From positions 1-58,589 of the forward strand of contig JAHJLV010000015.1 of the NCBI GenBank assembly GCA_018821535.1: a DNA stretch of 58,589 nt, written 5' to 3'. Every line of letters begins with the position of its first letter. The first letter of the stretch is position 1. A program made the translations under genes and the position numbers. Shown in pieces: positions 28,273 through 36,833 of this stretch. The notes under the pieces were generated by a model, which saw nothing but the letters and a program-made list of their open reading frames with translations, was not told where the DNA came from and made no database searches. The stretch is from Pseudomonadota bacterium (GTDB taxonomy: Bacteria; Desulfobacterota; Desulfobacteria; Desulfobacterales; Desulfobacteraceae).

Positions 28273-31231
28273 GATAAAAAGACAGGGGTTTTGAAAAATT
28301 TTTTCCCAGAATCCCATCCACAAACAGTCGGCTGATATACTGTTCCTGCTCCAGGATTTTCTGGGATTGAATAAACAGTATTTTTTCTTCTGGTGTCAGT
28401 CGGGAAACCATATCCAGCATGGTCATTCGTGCCCTTGGCAGATACATCCAGAAATAAAAAAGATCAAGGGCATTGATAATGATCATGACGGCAAGATCCC
28501 TGACCTCTGAATTCCTGCTGATAAAAAGCTTTTCAGGTTTTTCAAGTATTTTCATTTCTTCTGTTTCGGGGAACAGAAGTTCAAGTTTGGTATAGGTTTC
28601 AAACAGGTCTGAAAATTTTTTGCCAATGTCCCTTTTTCTCAAGTCCAGATTGGAGAACCGGTCCACCGTGCCTTCTATCAGGCCTGCTACCGTGTCTGAT
28701 GCGGCTTTTGAAATAACAGCAGCCCATTTTTGAAGAACACTTTCAATGGCAGGCACATGATAAAACATCAGAATTGCGCCGATGATGCTGTTAAAAAGGA
28801 TAGCTACAGGGATGGAAAGAATGCTTCTGAAAAAATTACCTGTGATCATTCCTTTGGGAAGGCCGCGAAAGGCATTATGGGAGGATAAATAAATTCCATT
28901 GGCAAGACCCATGACAGAATAGAGAAGGATAGGACTGGTGGACATTGTGACACCGAAAGTCCGGTCCAGAATAAGGGTTTTGACAAGATAATCCAGGATA
29001 GGCACGGAAAAGCCTGTAAAGAAAAGAGAATCTGTCAGCCGGTCCCAGCTCACATAATCATTCCATTTGGTCAGCGAAGACCGGTTGATGCCGCCGCCAC
29101 CCAGAACCGATTGCAGGATCACCCGAAAACCGGTAATGCCAAACCAGATAACAGCCCCGAAATAAGCCAGAAACCACCAGTCCTTGGTCAGAGAAAAGCA
29201 AAGGAAAGCCGGGATAAATCCTCCCAGAATTTTCAGGCCGTTTTTCAGTTTGGTGTTCAGGGTCTGCCAGGAAGCAGGAGATTTTTTCTTTTCTTTTTTC
29301 AACAGGTCCAGTTTCAGGTTGTTTTTGCCTTCCTTTTGAACTCCGCTCAGGGTAACCACATTGCCAAGGGTCTTCATGTCCAGTGCAAAGGATTCAAATA
29401 CCCATTCCCGTGTCTTGACCGGCAGAATCTGTTCAAACCCCGGAAGCCACCTGAATTTTTTTATCACCCATTTCAGGACAGGGGAAAGCTCGTTCAAGGC
29501 AAAGGTGGTCACCCGTCGGCTGATATTCATATTTGCCGGCAATATCAGGCGTTTTACCTTGTTTTTACGGATTTGTGCCCTGGCACCTGCGGAAAGGGTG
29601 GGAATAATGCAGAATCCCATACCATAAGTCTGATGGGCTTTCCCGGTTGAATCACTGCCGATTCTGGATTTAAGGGGCCGGATGGTGTACATGTCTTTTA
29701 ATGCATCAATATCATGAAGAATATTGAGCAGTTTTTCCAACCGGTCTGCTTTGTCAGAATAATCGGATTTTTCCACGGCCAGGATAATCTGCCGGACCAC
29801 CCGTTTGAGTTTTAACAGGCTTCCGGAATTGATGGATTTCTGGAGGACGTTGATGAAAAAGAGGGGAGCAGGATCATCGGATGCAAAATCCTTTAGATTG
29901 ATGATTTCAAGCCGGTTCACATAGCCGTCTCCGTCATACAGGATTTCGATCACATCTTCAGGCTTCAGATTGGCCAGCTTCAGGGTAATCCTGAAATCAT
30001 GGCGAAGTTTTCTGACCTCAAAAAGCAGGTCCTTGAAATCCAGTTTGAGGCGATCGGGTATATCCGCATCAATACTGATAGAAAACGGATGGGGCACCTT
30101 CGGGTGTTTCAGGGGACTTAAATAATTTACAATCACATCCTTTGTTGAAAAGGAATCCATTTTTTCGACCTGGCTTTTTATGCGTTCCTTTTGAGCCGGA
30201 TCTGCCTTTTCATACGCCTGGTTCAGCTCCTCAAGACGCTGTGACATGGCCTTTACGGCAAGAGAATGAATATATTCTCCCAGATGGGGAATAGAGGGCA
30301 GTCCGGGTACGGCAAACTTCAGAAACGTTTCAGTCTGTAAGGGCTCAAGATCAATGTCCAGATCCTGGCACATGTCTTCCAGACAAGTTTGGTTAAAGCT
30401 TTCAAGAATTCGCAAGACATATCTTTCCTGATATTTCAGAACCGCCTTGCCCTGTTCCATGAATGACACCACATGGGGTTCAGCCAGAAAGCACAGAAAA
30501 GATTCAGTATCAGGCAGACCCCTTGATACCCAGATAAAGGAGATATAGCGGTCCCGGTACCGGGCCCAGAATTCAATCCCGATGCGAAGGTCGATTTCCA
30601 TGATCCGGGCAGCCTGGATGAGTTCGGTTGCAAACCGGGGTTCAATGCAATGATAATAAATCACCCGTAACCTGCGGATACCCATGATCCAGGCATCCAT
30701 GATGAGATGGGTGGGCGATTTTCTGCCCGAGGTATTGGCATCATGAACATGATCGTCAAAAGCAATCTGGTCCCATTCTTCAGGCATTTCCAGAAGGTGG
30801 TAATGCCTGAGCAGCCGTCTGATCACCCTGGGTTTGCCAAAGGCTGCCATGCGGAAACTGTGTGCCAGTTCAAGCTGGAGCGCATAGTTTCCCCTGGCCC
30901 TGACCAGCTCTTTCATGATCTGAAGCAGAACCCTGGCTGTATTTTTGGGCATGGAACCGGCAGTGGTATTCAGGATTTCATCTTTCAGGCCCTGCAGGGC
31001 CTGGAGTCGGTTTTCAATCACCCCCCGCTCCATGGATTCCAGAAGGGAAGCAATGGCATAGGCCGTACGAAGGCCTTTTGATTCAGCCAGTTCCTTGATT
31101 CCCAGGGGATGAAAAAAAGGATAATACAGCTTTCGGGTATATCCCAGGGTTTTCCCTGCATCATAGACGGAATTAACAATCTTGATCAGATCGTGGTCTC
31201 GCTTGTCGAAAAACAGATGCCTGAACTTCAA
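28211..31231 (-). CDS. Large unknown protein with PHP-like motif and membrane segments
   Basis: The 1006-residue protein matches no family I can name. Residues 159-163 give the DxHxH pattern of PHP metal phosphoesterases (in FDDHVHDANTSGRKSP), followed about 55 residues later by IGIEF, which recalls a later PHP motif; the intervening motif is not conserved, so activity is uncertain. A helical middle follows. From about residue 690 there are several hydrophobic stretches (FIPAFLCFSLTKDWWFLAYFGAVIWFGI, FFTGFSVPILDYLV, FFRSILSIPVAILFNSIIGAIL), then a soluble tail. The gene stands alone. Confidence 0.75.
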   Translation of the reverse strand: MKFRHLFFDKRDHDLIKIVNSVYDAGKTLGYTRKLYYPFFHPLGIKELAESKGLRTAYAIASLLESMERGVIENRLQALQGLKDEILNTTAGSMPKNTARVLLQIMKELVRARGNYALQLELAHSFRMAAFGKPRVIRRLLRHYHLLEMPEEWDQIAFDDHVHDANTSGRKSPTHLIMDAWIMGIRRLRVIYYHCIEPRFATELIQAARIMEIDLRIGIEFWARYRDRYISFIWVSRGLPDTESFLCFLAEPHVVSFMEQGKAVLKYQERYVLRILESFNQTCLEDMCQDLDIDLEPLQTETFLKFAVPGLPSIPHLGEYIHSLAVKAMSQRLEELNQAYEKADPAQKERIKSQVEKMDSFSTKDVIVNYLSPLKHPKVPHPFSISIDADIPDRLKLDFKDLLFEVRKLRHDFRITLKLANLKPEDVIEILYDGDGYVNRLEIINLKDFASDDPAPLFFINVLQKSINSGSLLKLKRVVRQIILAVEKSDYSDKADRLEKLLNILHDIDALKDMYTIRPLKSRIGSDSTGKAHQTYGMGFCIIPTLSAGARAQIRKNKVKRLILPANMNISRRVTTFALNELSPVLKWVIKKFRWLPGFEQILPVKTREWVFESFALDMKTLGNVVTLSGVQKEGKNNLKLDLLKKEKKKSPASWQTLNTKLKNGLKILGGFIPAFLCFSLTKDWWFLAYFGAVIWFGITGFRVILQSVLGGGGINRSSLTKWNDYVSWDRLTDSLFFTGFSVPILDYLVKTLILDRTFGVTMSTSPILLYSVMGLANGIYLSSHNAFRGLPKGMITGNFFRSILSIPVAILFNSIIGAILMFYHVPAIESVLQKWAAVISKAASDTVAGLIEGTVDRFSNLDLRKRDIGKKFSDLFETYTKLELLFPETEEMKILEKPEKLFISRNSEVRDLAVMIIINALDLFYFWMYLPRARMTMLDMVSRLTPEEKILFIQSQKILEQEQYISRLFVDGILGKNFSKPLSFYLTNYQNYLSDIQKIDPHPFL

Positions 31232-31360
31232 TATTTTTCCGAATCCTTATCAAATGGTGTCCATTAATAAGAAAGCTATACCACGGCATCCAAATCTATT
31301 CAACATTCATTCGTGATCTTGTCAGGGGCGGTTTAATTGATGTCGATCCGTGAAAAAAAA

Positions 31361-31650
31361 TTATGACCTGACAAATTCAAGCAGTAATGAAAAATTGTGT
31401 TCATCCGCTGCTTTCAAAGCCGCTATATATCTTGCACGGCTATCTCCTTTTAGGGATAGATTCTTTTTCCCCCAGGAGAAAGGTTCTTTTTTGAATATTT
31501 TTTCCAAAATAAGGTCAGCTGCATATCTTGATAGGCGGCCATTACCATTTGAAAATGGATGGATAAAAACAAGCCGGTGATGTGTGTCGGGATCAAACCT
31601 GTTATCTCATCATACTCAAGTTGTGTGGCACTGTCTGAAGGATCAATCAT
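31361..31650 (-). pseudogene. Remnant of mobile mystery protein B (Fic family)
   Basis: The start MIDPSDSATQLEYDEITGLIPTHITG, at an ATG overlapping the stop of the upstream gene, is the N-terminus of mobile mystery protein B. Near 31572 the frame changes and the sequence jumps to VFIHPFSNGNGRLSRYAADLILE in the other minus frame, ending FVRS and TAA at 31361-31363. HPFxxGNGR is the Fic active-site motif. The normal stretch of roughly 100 residues between the two parts is missing, so an internal deletion plus frameshift has destroyed the gene. Confidence 0.8.
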
Positions 31651-32117
31651 TTATAGATTTTATCCCATAGTTTTGATGGAGATTCCAGTATTTCTTCAAT
31701 CATATTTTCTAAAGCTTCTTTGGCGTGTTTGTCAGACAGCTCCTGGGCTTCAAGATACATATGATGAGAGACTGTGTTCATTCGCTCCATAGCAATACGA
31801 GCTGCCTGTGTTCTGGCTGTATTTTCAAGAGTTGTTCTGGGCGCAAAACCATATACAAACACACAATCCAGTTGATCCGCGACCTTTTCCAATGTTTTAA
31901 CCGTCAGCGAACCTGACAGTTCATCTTCTTCAATTTTGGAAATTCGGGACTGGCTGACTCCCAGGCGATGCGACAGTTGACGCATGTTCATCCCCAAAGC
32001 ATCCCTGATGGCTCGAATCCAGCCTCTGCTCGGCCGGTTTGCTGCTGCTGGTGTTAAAAAAACCTGAAGCGTTTCATCCAGTTGTTTTCTCGCTTTTTTG
32101 AGTTGTCTGTATTTCAT
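31647..32117 (-). CDS. Mobile mystery protein A, helix-turn-helix protein
   Basis: The protein (156 residues from the ATG; a GTG three codons upstream is possible) has an Xre/Cro-type helix-turn-helix in its middle (MNMRQLSHRLGVSQSRISKIEEDE) and the VKTLEKVADQLDCVFVYGF segment typical of antitoxin-like regulators. Size, motif and the partner gene overlapping at ATGA fit the mobile mystery protein A/B pair found on mobile or accessory DNA. It is probably the antidote and autorepressor of the Fic-type partner, which is broken here. Confidence 0.82.
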   Translation of the reverse strand: MKYRQLKKARKQLDETLQVFLTPAAANRPSRGWIRAIRDALGMNMRQLSHRLGVSQSRISKIEEDELSGSLTVKTLEKVADQLDCVFVYGFAPRTTLENTARTQAARIAMERMNTVSHHMYLEAQELSDKHAKEALENMIEEILESPSKLWDKIYK

Positions 32118-32119
32118 TT

Positions 32120-32202
32120 TTATCACATATATATTATTTTTTCAAAATTATTTATCACATATAAATGATAATAATCTAAATGTCAATTATATATGTGTAT
32201 AA
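32120..32202. promoter_or_regulatory. Likely operator of the mobile mystery protein A gene
   Basis: TTATCACATATA occurs twice in direct orientation (32120-32131 and 32152-32163), and a near copy in inverted orientation (TATATGTGTATAA) lies at 32190-32202. These AT-rich repeats sit directly upstream of the HTH gene and are probably bound by its product; this is inference from position and repetition. Confidence 0.5.
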
Positions 32203-32220
32203 ATTGAGCCTATTGTGCTG

Positions 32221-32465
32221 CGGTTTGATGTCTCACTTGCCCCATTTCCATTCTTTGAGTTGAATCCCGTTTTCCTTGAGTTCCAGCAGCCCTTTTTTGA
32301 ACAGACCGCCAACCGCTCTTTTGAATTCTTTCTTACTCATGGAAAAATGCTTTTTGATGTCTTCAGGTGTGCTTTTGTCATGGCAGGCGACAAATCCGCC
32401 AGCTTCTTTCAGAACATTGACAATGGTATCTTCAGAATCTTTTACAGAACTGAATCCTGGCTGTT
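32221..32465 (-). repeat. Duplicated 3' end of the CvfB-like gene (gene fragment)
   Basis: These 245 bases match 34309-34553 with only about four substitutions. They contain the last ~75 codons of the CvfB-like gene including its stop, but no start or upstream part, so this copy is a non-functional fragment. The match begins 12 bases beyond the stop codon and ends abruptly at 32465. Confidence 0.9.
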
Positions 32466-32567
32466 ATTGTGGGTGTAGTGATTCTGATCCTTTTCCCCCA
32501 GATCATTCTTTTTTTGCCCCGCCTGATGTATTCGTAACACCGGCGGGGACTTGTGATTCACAACACT

Positions 32568-33239
32568 CTATTTGCGGTATTTTCTGCTGATCCCGGCCAG
32601 CCCGGCCAAGCCTGAAAATAAAAGCAGCAAGGTGGACGGGACTGGAACGGTCTGTCCAACCATGAGATTATCCAGACCAGTCTCTTCATTCCCTCCGCTG
32701 ATTTCATGGGGTTCATACCACTGGATATAAGCAAGGGGGGTATCGGCAACCACCCCGAAGAAAACCGGGACCATGTTAGCGGTCTGAGAAAGCTCGACAG
32801 AATAATCTGTTCCGTCTGAAAAGAAAAGCCTGACCAGCCCGTTGTCCACTGCACTGTCAGGAATTCCTATCTCCCAGGATTTGATCTCAAAGGCAGCTGC
32901 TGTGTATTGATACACCGGATTAAAATTGATCTGGTAATATGCATTGCCCTGCATTCTGGGATCATTTTGTGTCGTATCATAAGCAAAAAGTATCTTACCG
33001 ATCAACTGGCTTTGGGGCGACCAGTCATTCCCGATGGTTAGATTGCTCATGTTCGATGTCACATTAACCCCGGAAGGAAAAGACATCCCCCCTTCAAAGG
33101 TTTCTGTCTCAAAGGTTGCCGATGCCTGACTGTAGCTTGCCAGATCACTGTAAACCGTGTATGTGGCAGAAAAACCAGGGGGTGCCATCAATAAAATAAT
33201 CAGTCCTGTTTGAATAAGAAGATGAAACATCATACGCAT
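32568..33239 (-). CDS. Exported protein with PEP-CTERM-like sorting signal
   Basis: The 223-residue protein has a signal peptide (MRMMFHLLIQTGLIILLMAPPGFSA) and ends VPVPSTLLLLFSGLAGLAGISRKYRK: a VPxPS motif, a hydrophobic helix and a basic tail, the pattern recognised by exosortase. The body is beta-rich, with no catalytic motif. Such proteins are secreted and often linked to exopolysaccharide. The AGGAGA site supports the start. It lies 51 bases downstream of a second gene of the same type. No exosortase gene is in the window. Confidence 0.82.
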   Translation of the reverse strand: MRMMFHLLIQTGLIILLMAPPGFSATYTVYSDLASYSQASATFETETFEGGMSFPSGVNVTSNMSNLTIGNDWSPQSQLIGKILFAYDTTQNDPRMQGNAYYQINFNPVYQYTAAAFEIKSWEIGIPDSAVDNGLVRLFFSDGTDYSVELSQTANMVPVFFGVVADTPLAYIQWYEPHEISGGNEETGLDNLMVGQTVPVPSTLLLLFSGLAGLAGISRKYRK

Positions 33240-33290
33240 TTTAACCGTCTCCTTTTTTAAAAAATATTTATTATCCGCTCTGAAAACGTT

Positions 33291-33935
33291 TTATATTATC
33301 TGTATTTTTCTCTTTACCCCTGCTATTCCCAGCAGGCCTGATCCCAGAAGAAAAACTGCTGAGGGCACGGGAGTAGATGTTATTGGAGATGTATAGCTGT
33401 ATTCAACGGTCATATCTCCACCTGAAATCAAATTCAAAGATAATGGATAAGTTGTACTACCAGCCATAATGGCTATGGATTGATATAAATCGATTGTATT
33501 TGATACAAGGAAGAAAGATAGATGACTGGCATCATTAAAGGTGTAATTATAATCAAAAGAATGCCCCAATGAGAGATTAAGCCCTTGTCCTGTATCCTGG
33601 ACATTAAAAGTAAAAGGCGCTGGAGTCCCGACTCCCGTAAATGTCTGCATAACCAGAACATTGTAAGAATAAGGCACTGGGACACCCATTCCAATGATCT
33701 GAGGCTGGTTTGTAAAATCAAGCTGCATTGTGCCGCTTATGGAAATTCGAACCTCATCCAGAGAACCTGACAGCGGATCAAAGGGATTTATCGAAATCGT
33801 ATCATGCGAATTGACGGCCGCAAGGCTGCTGGCCGCAGAAAAACTGCTGATTTGAGAGATCAGGGCTGCATTGGACTGCTCAACAGTCGTCACAGAGAAA
33901 ACAACGACAACTAACAAAAAGAATTTTCGTATCAT
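33291..33935 (-). CDS. Second exported protein with PEP-CTERM-like signal
   Basis: From the ATG behind GGGAG (MIRKFFLLVVVVFSV) the protein has 214 residues, an N-terminal signal peptide ending near SNA, a beta-rich body rich in Ser, Thr and Asn, and the terminal signal TPVPSAVFLLGSGLLGIAGVKRKIQII. It shares only the sorting signal with its downstream neighbour, so the two are not a recent duplication. Function unknown. Confidence 0.82.
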   Translation of the reverse strand: MIRKFFLLVVVVFSVTTVEQSNAALISQISSFSAASSLAAVNSHDTISINPFDPLSGSLDEVRISISGTMQLDFTNQPQIIGMGVPVPYSYNVLVMQTFTGVGTPAPFTFNVQDTGQGLNLSLGHSFDYNYTFNDASHLSFFLVSNTIDLYQSIAIMAGSTTYPLSLNLISGGDMTVEYSYTSPITSTPVPSAVFLLGSGLLGIAGVKRKIQII

Positions 33936-33965
33936 TTTTACTCCCGAATAAAATAGTGGCAACAA

Positions 33966-34308
33966 AAACCTTCCGAGAGTTTAGCAAAAAGCATGCCTCA
34001 AATTTTTCAACACAAACCTTCTTGATAGACAGGTGTCTTGACGATCTTGTTCACTCCCCCTGATGAGTTTTTTAATAGTCTGTGTAATTATTGCTCTAAA
34101 TCTATTTATATATTTTCCTAGAACTGAGAGAATTTTGTTATGATTTTTTTAAAAAATTGTATTTCTGGCGTTTGCATGATGTTCGGATATGGCCATGAAA
34201 AAAATCAATATCATTCATCAAAAACCGGAATCCGATAGTCCTCATCCAGAATTTTTTTATTAGAGACAAAAACTATTTTAGAAAAACTGGTTTAACCCGT
34301 GTTGCCCT
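33966..34308. other. Gene-free stretch upstream of the PEP-CTERM pair
   Basis: These 343 AT-rich bases lie between the start of the second PEP-CTERM gene and the 245-bp repeat. I see no convincing gene (the longest start-bearing frame noticed is 24 codons, without a ribosome binding site), RNA or terminator. The promoter of the PEP-CTERM genes should lie here. Confidence 0.5.
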
Positions 34309-34553
34309 CGGTTTGATGTCTCACTTGCCCCATTTCCATTCTTTGAGTTGAATCCCGTCTTCCTTGAGTTCCAGCAGCCCTTTTTTGAACAGACCGCCAA
34401 CCGCTCTTTTGAATTCTTTCTTACTCATGGAAAAATGCTTTTTGATGTCTTCAGGCGTGCTTTTGTCATGGCAGGCGACAAATCCGCCAGCTTCTTTCAG
34501 AACATTGACAATGGTATCTTCAGAATCTTTTACAGAACTGAACCCCGGCTGTT
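34309..34553 (-). repeat. Parent copy of the 245-bp direct repeat
   Basis: This is the 3' end of the intact CvfB-like gene plus 12 downstream bases, nearly identical to 32221-32465 in the same orientation. The 1.8 kb between the copies holds the two PEP-CTERM genes. Confidence 0.9.
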
Positions 34554-35166
34554 TTAGGGTCAGATCGATTTTTTTATCTTCCCGCAGCCGCATGATGTAT
34601 CCGGTGCATGTGTCCCCGACTTCCAGATCCTGATAAATTTCATTGATATACAGCATGCCGTAGTATCGGTTGTTGATGACAGCCATGATACCGATATTGG
34701 TCCGGGAGTGAATCAGCAGGTCTACTTTTTGACCTTCTTTGAGCCCTGTGGTGTCTTTGTCACAGTTTGCCGATATTCTGGCTGTGCCGTAAACCCTGCC
34801 TGTGGAGTCATCAAAACAGATTTTTATCAGATAGCTTTTGCCGGTAACCATGGTGTCCTGCTGCTCGCTTTTGGGCACCAGCAGGTCTTTTTCCAGCCCC
34901 CAGTCCATGAATGTGCCAAAGGGCGTGATATCTTTTGCTTCAAGGAAAGCAAAATCACCGACAATGCCTTTGGGTGTCAAGGTGGTTGCAATGGGGCGGT
35001 CTTCGGAGTCTGTATAAACAAATACAGTGAGGGTGTCTCCGATCCGGGTGCCTTCGGGAACATATTTTAGGGGCAGAAGAATGCGATCTTCTCCGGATGT
35101 CAGATATAATCCGAACTCGACTTTGGTGTCGACAACCATATCGTTATATTGTCCTGTTTTCAGCAT
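34321..35166 (-). CDS. CvfB-like S1 RNA-binding protein
   Basis: The 281-residue protein has the CvfB/YitL layout: tandem S1-like domains (GDFAFLEAKDITPFGTFMDWGLEKDLLVP, then VDLLIHSRTNIGIMAVINNRYYGMLYINEI and GYIMRLREDKKIDLTL) and a C-terminal winged helix (MSKKEFKRAVGGLFKKGLLEL). Members bind RNA and affect virulence factor expression in Firmicutes; here the role is unknown. The start has an AGGAAA site. It lies just downstream of the activase operon on the same strand, with a 46-base gap. Confidence 0.9.
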   Translation of the reverse strand: MLKTGQYNDMVVDTKVEFGLYLTSGEDRILLPLKYVPEGTRIGDTLTVFVYTDSEDRPIATTLTPKGIVGDFAFLEAKDITPFGTFMDWGLEKDLLVPKSEQQDTMVTGKSYLIKICFDDSTGRVYGTARISANCDKDTTGLKEGQKVDLLIHSRTNIGIMAVINNRYYGMLYINEIYQDLEVGDTCTGYIMRLREDKKIDLTLKQPGFSSVKDSEDTIVNVLKEAGGFVACHDKSTPEDIKKHFSMSKKEFKRAVGGLFKKGLLELKEDGIQLKEWKWGK

Positions 35167-35212
35167 GGGTTTCCTGTGTTTCCTGTAAGGGTGAAGGGGT
35201 TTGTTTAAATAC

Positions 35213-36004
35213 TTAACCGGATGTGGTTTCCATGGTCAGGCATGCCGCACCAAAGGCAGCTGTCAGCCTGGGATTCGGGGGCACCAGAATGGGGTGGCCA
35301 ATGATTTGTCCGATGGCTTTGGCAAGTCCTGCATCTTCTCCGCCACCGCCGGTGAGCACCACATCAGGGGCAAGCTTTATTCTTTTGAGCAGCATATTGA
35401 CTTTGGAGGCCATGGCCTTGTGAACACCGGCAAGAATATCAGCGGGTTTTGCACCTTCTGCAATGCGGGAAATGGTCTCAGATTCAGCAAAAACCGCACA
35501 GTTGGTGGAAAATTTTATCGGATGTTGTGATGTTAATGAAAGCTCCCCGATTTCTTCAATGGGCACCTGGAGGATTCTGGAGATGACCTGTAAAAAACGA
35601 CCGGAACCTGTGGCGCATTTTTCACTCATCAGAAAATCGGCAATTTTCCCTTTATCCGTGATTTTTGCTGTTTTTGTGAACTGTCCGCCAATATCAATCA
35701 GCGTTCTTGCGGATGGAAAAAATACATGGCATCCTCTGGCCTGGCAGGAGATATCAGACATGGGTCTGGCATCAAAGGGCGTGCTTTGTGCGCCAAGGCC
35801 GGTAACCCCGATACCGCAAAGATCCTCCCTGCGGATCTTCGCTGCGGCCAGTGCCTGGGTCATGACCGTTGTGGCTGCGGTTTTATAATTGCCCCCTGAA
35901 GGGATCAGGGCCCATCCTGTTATTTTTTGATTGCTGATAATGACAGCCTTGATGGAGACAGAGCCCATGTCCAGTCCGGCATAATATTGGTTGATTGTAT
36001 TCAT
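35213..36004 (-). CDS. ASKHA activase, benzoyl-CoA reductase/dehydratase type (second)
   Basis: The 263-residue protein is a BcrA/BcrD/HgdC-like ATPase: ATP-binding start YYAGLDMGSVSIKAVI, DIGGQFTKTAKI, the cluster Cys regions SEKCATGSGRFLQV and STNCAVFAESE, and VVLTGGGGEDAGLAKAI. Such proteins hold a [4Fe-4S] cluster between two subunits and use ATP to push an electron into the catalytic partner. It is the last gene of the operon, overlapping the previous one by ATGA. A second distinct activase beside the first suggests a heterodimer, as in benzoyl-CoA reductase. Confidence 0.88.
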   Translation of the reverse strand: MNTINQYYAGLDMGSVSIKAVIISNQKITGWALIPSGGNYKTAATTVMTQALAAAKIRREDLCGIGVTGLGAQSTPFDARPMSDISCQARGCHVFFPSARTLIDIGGQFTKTAKITDKGKIADFLMSEKCATGSGRFLQVISRILQVPIEEIGELSLTSQHPIKFSTNCAVFAESETISRIAEGAKPADILAGVHKAMASKVNMLLKRIKLAPDVVLTGGGGEDAGLAKAIGQIIGHPILVPPNPRLTAAFGAACLTMETTSG

Positions 36005-36831
36005 GAGAAAAAACGGACATCCTCTTTTTTTCTGGGAAGTTCAGGTTTGATGCCGCGCATGAACAGATCTTTTCCAGCCAGCGCTGCACCCAGGGCTCCG
36101 GTGATAAAAGGCTCCGGTGGTATAAGCACAGCAAATCCTGCCTGGAATTCAATGGCTTTGATCAGGCCCGGGTTTTTGGCACCGCCTCCGGTGACCACGA
36201 TATCTTTTTCAATTCCCAGCCTGCGGGTCATGTTCACTACGCGCTCTGCAATGGCCTGATGCAGTCCTGCGGCAATCTGAGCAACATCAGCACCTTCGGC
36301 CAGGCGGGAGGTGACTTCATGTTCTGCAAAGACCGTGCACATATTGGAAATCTGGACAAAGCCTTTTGCAGCAAGCGAGATCTCTCCCATTTTTTCAAGA
36401 TCAATCCCCAGGGTGTCTGCAATCACTTCTAGAAATCTGCCGGTTCCGGCCGCACATTTGTCATTCATGACAAAATCAGCCACTTTGCCCTGACTGTCCA
36501 GTTTAATGCCTTTGGAATCCTGGCCGCCGATATCGATGATGGTGCGGGCTGTGGGAAAAAGGGAACGGATACCGCGTGCATGGCAGGTGATTTCTGTGAT
36601 CTGTTTGTCACTGAATGGCACGTTGATGCGCCCATAGCCTGTGGCAACAATGAAATCCAGCGCGTCAAAGGAAAGTTCTGCATGGCGGATGGTGTCTTCC
36701 ATGACCCGGAGTGCCAGGTGGCGGTGTTCAGCGCCGGTGGGCCCGATATGGGAGGCCAGTATGTTTTCATGTTCATCGGTGATGACCACTTTTGTCATGG
36801 TGGAACCGATATCAATTCCCGCAAAAGGCAT
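36001..36831 (-). CDS. ASKHA activase, benzoyl-CoA reductase/dehydratase type (first)
   Basis: From the ATG behind AGGAGT (MPFAGIDIGSTMTKVV) the protein has 276 residues. The ASKHA motifs are complete: DIGGQDSKGIKLD, the cluster Cys in NDKCAAGTGRFLEV and in SNMCTVFAEHEV, and IVVTGGGAKNPGLIKAI. It should couple ATP hydrolysis to electron transfer. The ribosome binding site overlaps the end of the upstream subunit gene, two bases away, and its own end overlaps the next activase gene. Confidence 0.9.
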   Translation of the reverse strand: MPFAGIDIGSTMTKVVITDEHENILASHIGPTGAEHRHLALRVMEDTIRHAELSFDALDFIVATGYGRINVPFSDKQITEITCHARGIRSLFPTARTIIDIGGQDSKGIKLDSQGKVADFVMNDKCAAGTGRFLEVIADTLGIDLEKMGEISLAAKGFVQISNMCTVFAEHEVTSRLAEGADVAQIAAGLHQAIAERVVNMTRRLGIEKDIVVTGGGAKNPGLIKAIEFQAGFAVLIPPEPFITGALGAALAGKDLFMRGIKPELPRKKEDVRFFS

Positions 36832-36833
36832 AC

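Noticed and set aside
29111..29650. 179-codon plus-strand frame inside the 1006-residue gene
   Set aside because: Composition (many Phe, Gln, Pro) is that of an antisense shadow; the minus-strand gene is continuous here.
32215..32590. Plus-strand frames rich in Phe (FFELNPVFLEFQQPFFEQ and similar), occurring twice
   Set aside because: They are the reverse of the CvfB-like gene end, repeated because of the 245-bp duplication; no ribosome binding site and unnatural composition.
34195..34269. 24-codon plus-strand frame (MAMKKINIIHQ...)
   Set aside because: No ribosome binding site and too short to support as a gene.
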